Assembly (NCBI GenBank): GCA_018817205.1
Contig: JAHIUE010000033.1
Location: forward strand, 1 to 7,792
Length of the DNA: 7,792 nt
Source of the DNA: Patescibacteria group bacterium
GTDB lineage: Bacteria; Patescibacteriota; Microgenomatia; Daviesbacterales; UBA10151
Direction: 5' to 3'
Part shown: piece by piece, positions 4,562 through 7,792 of the stretch
How the letters are laid out: every line of letters starts with the position of its first letter
How positions within the stretch are numbered: the first letter of the stretch is position 1
Notes under the pieces: generated by a model
Databases searched by the model: none
What the model saw: the letters and a program-made list of their open reading frames with translations, nothing else
What the model was told of the DNA's origin: nothing
Program-made: the position numbers and the translations under genes

Positions 4562-6553
4562 ATGCTGAATAAGATTATTTCCTATTCATTTTACCTTTTA
4601 TTTTTCCTAACTCCCCTTTTTTGGACATCTTTAAATCATGAACTTTTTGAGTATAACAAAATGCTTTTGGTCTATGGATTTACGGTAATTATTGTCGGAA
4701 CTTGGCTTCTAAAAACGATTAACGATAAACAATTAACTCTTAAACGTACTCCTTTAGACATCCCTCTTCTTCTATTTTTAGGAGCAAATATTTTATCAAC
4801 TATTTTCTCGATAGATACCCATACCTCTATTTGGGGCTATTATTCCCGTTCAAACGGCGGCCTTTTGTCTTTAATATCTTATTTATTACTTTACTGGGCA
4901 TTTGTTTCCAATATGGACTGGGAAAAGGCAAAAACTACTCTTAAATTCGGCCTTGCTTCCGGCTTGATTATTTCCATTTGGGCAATTTTGGAACATTTTG
5001 GAGTCTCTTTTTCCTGTGTCATTTTAAGGGGAGAGTTTAACGCTTCCTGCTGGATACAGGATGTGCGAGCCAGGGTATTTGCAACCTTAGGCCAGCCTAA
5101 TTGGCTGGCAGTTTATCTTGCCATGCTGATTTTCCCTGCGCTTTATTTTTATTTAACTGCGACTAAAAAATTAACCCTTTATACATTCTACTTTATACTT
5201 TCTACATTTTACCTGGCATTTACTTTCACCTATTCCCGCGGTCCAACACTGGGACTTTTGGGAGGAATGGTGGTATTTGTAGGAGCATGGATGCTTAGAA
5301 ACAAAGATATTAGGAAAGTATCAATTATTCTACTCTCTTTCTTTGTAATTAATCTTCTTTTTGGCTCGGCTTTAACTTCTTTTAGGCTGGTTTCTAAATT
5401 TGCCGCACCTGTTAGACCTTCACTTAATCTGACAGCTACCCCACCCTCCGGCACCCAACTGGAAAACGGCGGCACGGAATCAGGCCAAATTAGATTAATT
5501 GTCTGGAAAGGGGCTCTTCAAATTTTCAAGCATTATCCTATTTTTGGATCAGGACTTGAAACTTTTGCCTATTCTTATTACCAGTACCGCCCGGCCGAAC
5601 ACAACCTTACCAGCGAATGGGATTTTCTCTACAACAAAGCGCATAATGAGTATTTAAATTACCTCTCAACAACCGGAATTGTGGGTTTTGGGACATATCT
5701 GTTAGTTATTGGGGTGTTCATTTTTTGGTGCATCAAACAAATCAAGAATCAAGAATCAAGAATCAAGCTTAATTCTTTATTCATACTGCTTATAGCTATC
5801 CTTGCTTCTTATGCTTCTTATCTAATCTATAACTTCTTCCTATTTTCCGTAGTAACTGTTGCCGTCTTTTTCTACCTTTTCCCCGCTATTGCTTTTATTA
5901 TTTCTGACTCGACGAAGCTTATCGCTTATCGCTTATCGCTTATCGCTTTTATATACCGCCGGCCTCTATATACAAAAATTGCCAAAGGCATTGTAATTTT
6001 TTCTACTCTCTATCTTCTATATTCCATCTTCCAGCTCTGGTATGCCGACACTCTTTTTGCCAATGGGGAAAGGGCATCTGATTCCGGCAACCCCGGCAGG
6101 GCATACAATTTATTCTCCGCGGCAGCGCAGTTAAACAAAGGCGAGCCCTTTTACAGATCCGAGCTGGCTTTCACTGCAGCTCAAGCTGCTGCAGCACTGG
6201 AAATAACCGATGCCACCCTTTCCGCCGCCTTAAAAGATGAGGCAATTGTTCAAATGGACAAAGTCTTAAAAGAAAACCCAAAAAATGTTTCATATTTTAG
6301 GACAGCCGTCAGGACATACTTTGAACTTTCTGTTATTGATAAAAACTTCATGGATAAAACTTTAGAAGCGCTGGATAAAAGCATCAATCTTGCTCCCACA
6401 GATCCGAAGCTTTATTACAATAAAGCACTCGTCTTAAATGCTGTGGGTAAAAAAAGCGAAGAAATAATAGCTTTGCAGGAAGCCGTAAAACTAAAACCAA
6501 ATTATCTTGAAGCATTAGCCCAGCTGAAAGAAGCAACGTCTGCTGCAAAATGA
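4562..6553 (+). CDS. O-antigen ligase / Wzy_C-type membrane protein with C-terminal TPR domain
   Basis: 663 residues. About 13 membrane segments can be placed (near 5-22, 34-50, 67-83, 101-115, 127-145, 180-198, 206-222, 229-245, 253-272, 373-391, 404-424, 426-448, 473-491). The large loop between the ninth and tenth (273-372) carries the Wzy_C/WaaL pattern: R311 in Q-I-R-L-I-V-W-K-G-A-L, H-Y-P-I-F-G-S-G-L-E-T-F (324-335), and A-H-N-E-Y-L-N-Y-L-S-T-T-G (360-372) with H361. The soluble tail (492-663) has TPR-like helices, clearest at about 595-655 (A-L-D-K-S-I-N-L-A-P-T-D-P-K-L-Y-Y-N-K-A). Such proteins move lipid-linked glycans onto lipid A, protein or other acceptors outside the membrane; the acceptor here is unknown, and protein O-glycosylation (pilin-like) is possible. 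The frame is open upstream to 4376, but that part runs over higB; ATG 4562 follows a perfect TATAAT. Five 7-bp-period repeats lie in the gene. It overlaps the next gene by 4 nt. Confidence 0.85.
   Translation: MLNKIISYSFYLLFFLTPLFWTSLNHELFEYNKMLLVYGFTVIIVGTWLLKTINDKQLTLKRTPLDIPLLLFLGANILSTIFSIDTHTSIWGYYSRSNGGLLSLISYLLLYWAFVSNMDWEKAKTTLKFGLASGLIISIWAILEHFGVSFSCVILRGEFNASCWIQDVRARVFATLGQPNWLAVYLAMLIFPALYFYLTATKKLTLYTFYFILSTFYLAFTFTYSRGPTLGLLGGMVVFVGAWMLRNKDIRKVSIILLSFFVINLLFGSALTSFRLVSKFAAPVRPSLNLTATPPSGTQLENGGTESGQIRLIVWKGALQIFKHYPIFGSGLETFAYSYYQYRPAEHNLTSEWDFLYNKAHNEYLNYLSTTGIVGFGTYLLVIGVFIFWCIKQIKNQESRIKLNSLFILLIAILASYASYLIYNFFLFSVVTVAVFFYLFPAIAFIISDSTKLIAYRLSLIAFIYRRPLYTKIAKGIVIFSTLYLLYSIFQLWYADTLFANGERASDSGNPGRAYNLFSAAAQLNKGEPFYRSELAFTAAQAAAALEITDATLSAALKDEAIVQMDKVLKENPKNVSYFRTAVRTYFELSVIDKNFMDKTLEALDKSINLAPTDPKLYYNKALVLNAVGKKSEEIIALQEAVKLKPNYLEALAQLKEATSAAK
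4715..4742. repeat. Degenerate heptamer repeat (4 x 7 bp) in the ligase gene
   Basis: Units of form ACNNTWA, including ACGATTA, ACGATAA and ACAATTA. They encode T-I-N-D-K-Q-L-T-L. The peptide K-T-I-N-D also occurs in pyrD at its own heptamer repeat, because both contain an ACGATAA-like unit. Confidence 0.6.
5178..5212. repeat. Degenerate heptamer repeat (5 x 7 bp) in the ligase gene
   Basis: Five units of form WTTNTAC (TTTATAC twice, ATTCTAC, TTTCTAC, ATTTTAC). Every unit ends in TAC. They encode the start of a membrane helix (about residues 206-217, Tyr/Phe-rich). Confidence 0.65.
5740..5767. repeat. Perfect heptamer repeat (AATCAAG)x4 in the ligase gene
   Basis: Four identical 7-bp copies. 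They encode the cytoplasmic-loop-like Q-I-K-N-Q-E-S-R-I-K (about 393-402) just after a membrane segment. Seven is not a multiple of three, so loss or gain of one copy would frameshift the gene. Confidence 0.9.
5918..5945. repeat. Perfect heptamer repeat (CTTATCG)x4 in the ligase gene
   Basis: Four identical 7-bp copies followed by CTTTT. They encode L-I-A-Y-R-L-S and then L-I-A again (residues 453-461). The unit shares ATCG with the degenerate repeat in pyrD at 752-779. Confidence 0.9.
6001..6035. repeat. Degenerate heptamer repeat (about 5 x 7 bp) in the ligase gene
   Basis: Units of form YTCYANN (TTCTACT, CTCTATC, TTCTATA, TTCCATC, TTCCAGC). They encode the last membrane helix (about 480-492). 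The weakest of the repeats; it could be chance in pyrimidine-rich DNA. Confidence 0.4.
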
Positions 6554-6825
6554 AAAAACTTGGCAATGTCATAGCAGAATTAAAATATAAAGATAGGCCC
6601 AAGAACATCTCCAAAGAATTCCAAATGTATGGAGTTTATTTGGCAGAAACTCTAGACGACACCAAACATTATTCACTTTATATAAAACTTGCCAAAGAAG
6701 TCAAGCGAAGCTTGTTGGAAGATGCCTTAAATTTCACTAAAGATTATTATGATGCCAAATCCAAAGCCAAAGTGTTTATGTGGCGGCTTTCGGAGTTAAA
6801 GAAAGACGCCACTCAAGGTCCTTGA
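6550..6825 (+). CDS. Small hypothetical protein (91 aa) translationally coupled to the ligase
   Basis: 91 residues, not recognised with certainty. ATG 6550 overlaps the ligase stop by 4 nt (ATGA), which implies translational coupling; no ribosome binding site is seen. The protein is Lys-rich and predicted helical, with no membrane segment or signal peptide. The middle reads Y-G-V-Y-L-A-E-T-L-D-D-T-K-H-Y-S-L-Y (27-44), and the end has F-T-K-D-Y-Y-D-A-K-S-K-A-K-V-F-M-W-R-L-S-E-L-K-K (62-85). The last residues before the stop (D-A-T-Q-G-P) come from a short palindromic sequence and look like a replaced C-terminus: the same F/L-M-W-(R/K)-L-S-E-L-K-K motif appears again in frame after the TGA. It may be a cytosolic partner of the ligase or simply co-transcribed. 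Confidence 0.75.
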   Translation: MKKLGNVIAELKYKDRPKNISKEFQMYGVYLAETLDDTKHYSLYIKLAKEVKRSLLEDALNFTKDYYDAKSKAKVFMWRLSELKKDATQGP

Positions 6826-6838
6826 GCGAAGCGAAAGG
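6812..6838. repeat. Short palindromic element at the 3' end of the 91-aa gene
   Basis: CTCAAGGTCCTTGAG (6812-6826) is a perfect 15-bp palindrome with the TGA stop inside it. It overlaps CCTTGAGCGAAGCGAAAGG (6820-6838), whose CCTT/AAGG ends can pair around GAGCGAAGCG. Elements with a GAGCGAAGCGAA core recur, from memory, as dispersed repeats in many bacteria; only one copy is in this window. No T-run follows, so it is not a normal intrinsic terminator. Confidence 0.45.
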
Positions 6839-6882
6839 TTCTTATGTGGAAATTGTCAGAACTTAAGAAAAATAATCTTTAA
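6826..6882 (+). pseudogene. In-frame duplicated C-terminal fragment of the 91-aa protein
   Basis: Directly after the TGA the same frame continues open for 18 codons to TAA 6880-6882, reading A-K-R-K-V-L-M-W-K-L-S-E-L-K-K-N-N-L. This repeats K-A-K-V-F-M-W-R-L-S-E-L-K-K-D just upstream. Over 36 aligned bases I count 23 identical, but four codons (L, S, E, L) differ only synonymously, so both copies seem to have been under coding selection. Probable remnant of the original C-terminus or of a second tandem gene copy. Confidence 0.55.
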
Positions 6883-6884
6883 AA

Positions 6885-6893
6885 TGTTACAAT
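6885..6893 (+). promoter_or_regulatory. Extended -10 promoter for def-fmt
   Basis: TGT-TACAAT ends 7 nt before ATG 6901 and is identical to the hicB promoter nonamer. No clear -35 and no ribosome binding site. It gives def-fmt a start independent of the ligase transcript. Confidence 0.55.
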
Positions 6894-6900
6894 TTCCCAT

Positions 6901-7497
6901 ATGCAAGTTGTTAATGCACCTGATCCAAGGCTGAAAATTCAAACAAAACCGGTTAAGAAAATTGGTCCTACTCTACTTAATATTTTAACAGATATGATCA
7001 AACTGACCCAAACTTTCCAAGACCCGGAAGGAGTAGGTTTGGCCGCCACCCAAGTAGGGCAAAATCAGTCTTATTTTGTAGGCAGGCTACAACTGTGTAA
7101 ACCAGTTTGTAGCAGACTTCATGATGATAAAAAAACGCCAAAACCAGGAAGTAAACGCTGGGAAGGATATTCAAAAGATTTTTCAGCCATAATTAATCCA
7201 AAGATTTTATCCTATTCCAAAACTACCAAGTCATATTTTGAAGGCTGCTTGTCCATCCCAACCATCTGGGGAAAGGTGAAAAGACATACCGGCATTAAAG
7301 TTTCCTACCAGGATACAGAGGGGAAGCAAATTACCAAAACCTTAAAAGGCATCCCTGCCTGGATATTTCAGCATGAAGTTGACCACTTAAGGGGCATTTT
7401 ATTTACGGAAAGGGTTTTGCAACAAAAAGGCAAGTTTTATAAGTACACAGGTAGAGATGCTACCGGAGCGGATACATTTGAAGAAATAATCATATGA
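6901..7497 (+). CDS. def: Peptide deformylase
   Basis: 198-residue metalloenzyme that removes the N-formyl group from nascent proteins. All three family motifs are intact: G-V-G-L-A-A-T-Q (44-51), E-G-C-L-S (114-118) with metal ligand C116, and H-E-V-D-H (158-162) with ligands H158 and H162 and catalytic E159. Typical members have about 165-170 residues; the excess lies mostly between motifs 1 and 2, where residues about 62-92 form a basic insert containing C-K-P-V-C and K-T-P-K-P-G-S-K-R-W. At DNA level this insert begins with an inverted repeat. Overlaps fmt by 4 nt (ATGA), so the two opposing steps of the formyl cycle are coupled. Identification is secure. Confidence 0.96.
   Translation: MQVVNAPDPRLKIQTKPVKKIGPTLLNILTDMIKLTQTFQDPEGVGLAATQVGQNQSYFVGRLQLCKPVCSRLHDDKKTPKPGSKRWEGYSKDFSAIINPKILSYSKTTKSYFEGCLSIPTIWGKVKRHTGIKVSYQDTEGKQITKTLKGIPAWIFQHEVDHLRGILFTERVLQQKGKFYKYTGRDATGADTFEEIII
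7086..7113. repeat. Inverted repeat inside the def insert
   Basis: GCTACAACTG (7086-7095) and CAGTTTGTAGC (7103-7113) pair with one bulged base around a 7-nt loop. It lies in the codons for L-Q-L-C-K-P-V-C-S, within the part of deformylase that exceeds the usual length. It could be the trace of an inserted hairpin element or a chance structure. Confidence 0.5.
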
Positions 7498-7792
7498 AGA
7501 TTGCTTTTCTCGGAACACCACAATTTGTCCAACCCATCAAAGATCGGTTGGCAAAGCATTTTACCTTGACTGACAGCTTAAATGAGGCTGATTTAGGAGT
7601 TGTGGCAGCTTATGGCAGGATTTTAACAAAAGAAGAATTAAATGCTCCAAAATGCGGCTTTATTAATGTCCATCCCTCACTTTTACCAAAATACCGTGGA
7701 CCTTCCCCCATCCAATCTGCCATATTAAACGGGGACAAAATATCCGGCATCACTATCATTAAAATAGATGAAGAAATGGACCATGGCCCGAT
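7494..7792 (+). CDS. fmt: Methionyl-tRNA formyltransferase, 3' end cut off by the window edge; unusually short N-terminal half
   Basis: 99 codons are visible. It should formylate Met-tRNAfMet using 10-formyltetrahydrofolate. Seen: M-K-I-A-F-L-G-T-P-Q-F (1-11), V-V-A-A-Y-G-R-I-L (36-44), I-N-V-H-P-S-L-L-P-K-Y-R-G-P-S-P-I-Q (57-74) with N58 and H60 of the catalytic triad, and I-D-E-E-M-D-H-G-P (91-99) with D96. Only about 24 residues separate the first two motifs. E. coli Fmt has roughly 75-80 there, including the second and third strands and the basic loop that contacts the initiator tRNA acceptor stem. That stretch is essentially absent. ATG 7494 overlaps the def stop by 4 nt. The identity is clear from the catalytic motifs; a related small-molecule formyltransferase is a less likely alternative. 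Confidence 0.88.
   Translation, partial: MKIAFLGTPQFVQPIKDRLAKHFTLTDSLNEADLGVVAAYGRILTKEELNAPKCGFINVHPSLLPKYRGPSPIQSAILNGDKISGITIIKIDEEMDHGP

Noticed and set aside
5230..5475. Open frame antisense to the ligase
   Set aside because: Low-complexity translation with no family features; the opposite strand has clear conserved membrane segments.
5740..5945. CRISPR-like array
   Set aside because: The units are 7 bp, directly adjacent, without spacers, and lie inside a coding gene.
6823..6825. TGA read as glycine (as in Gracilibacteria/SR1), giving one longer protein through the duplicated end
   Set aside because: TGA also ends the ligase, def, hicB and higB at family-appropriate lengths and takes part in 4-nt overlaps, so it behaves as a stop throughout the window.
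6812..6838. Rho-independent terminator after the 91-aa gene
   Set aside because: The perfect palindrome has a one-base centre and no T-run follows; it fits a dispersed palindromic repeat better.

Overview
The window looks like a low-GC bacterial chromosome fragment from a reduced-genome lineage. My best guess is Candidate Phyla Radiation (Patescibacteria), perhaps Microgenomates-like. The guess rests on compact spacing, overlapping genes, almost no Shine-Dalgarno sequences, divergent or shortened housekeeping enzymes, and an O-antigen-ligase-like membrane protein with a TPR tail. No rRNA, tRNA, CRISPR array or transposase is visible. TGA closes several clearly real genes, so the code is taken as standard.

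Left part (1-4505, all minus strand). Reading in the direction of transcription from the right: a HigB-type toxin and its XRE antitoxin HigA (4505-3829); a minimal VIT1/CCC1-like metal transporter (3819-3325); a HicB antitoxin and HicA toxin overlapping by 4 nt (3276-2792); the cell-shape actin MreB (2771-1704); a class-1-like dihydroorotate dehydrogenase (1683-613); a 44-residue small protein (602-468); and a nucleotidyltransferase-fold protein cut by the left edge (464-1). Two toxin-antitoxin pairs thus bracket a metal transporter next to core genes, with a possible third two-gene module at the end.

Right part (4562-7792, all plus strand). A polytopic O-antigen ligase/Wzy_C-type protein with a TPR tail (4562-6553) overlaps by 4 nt a small unknown gene (6550-6825), which is followed by an in-frame duplicated piece of its own 3' end. 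Then come peptide deformylase (6901-7497) and methionyl-tRNA formyltransferase (7494-edge), overlapping by 4 nt. These two act at opposite ends of the formyl-methionine cycle.

Two signals run through the whole window. First, eight starts that do not overlap an upstream gene have a -10-like hexamer, usually with an upstream TG, ending only 6-7 nt before the start codon, often with no ribosome binding site. This predicts leaderless mRNAs and helps choose starts. Second, 7-bp-period tandem repeats occur inside pyrD and at five places in the ligase gene, two of them perfect four-copy arrays. Unit gain or loss there would change the reading frame.
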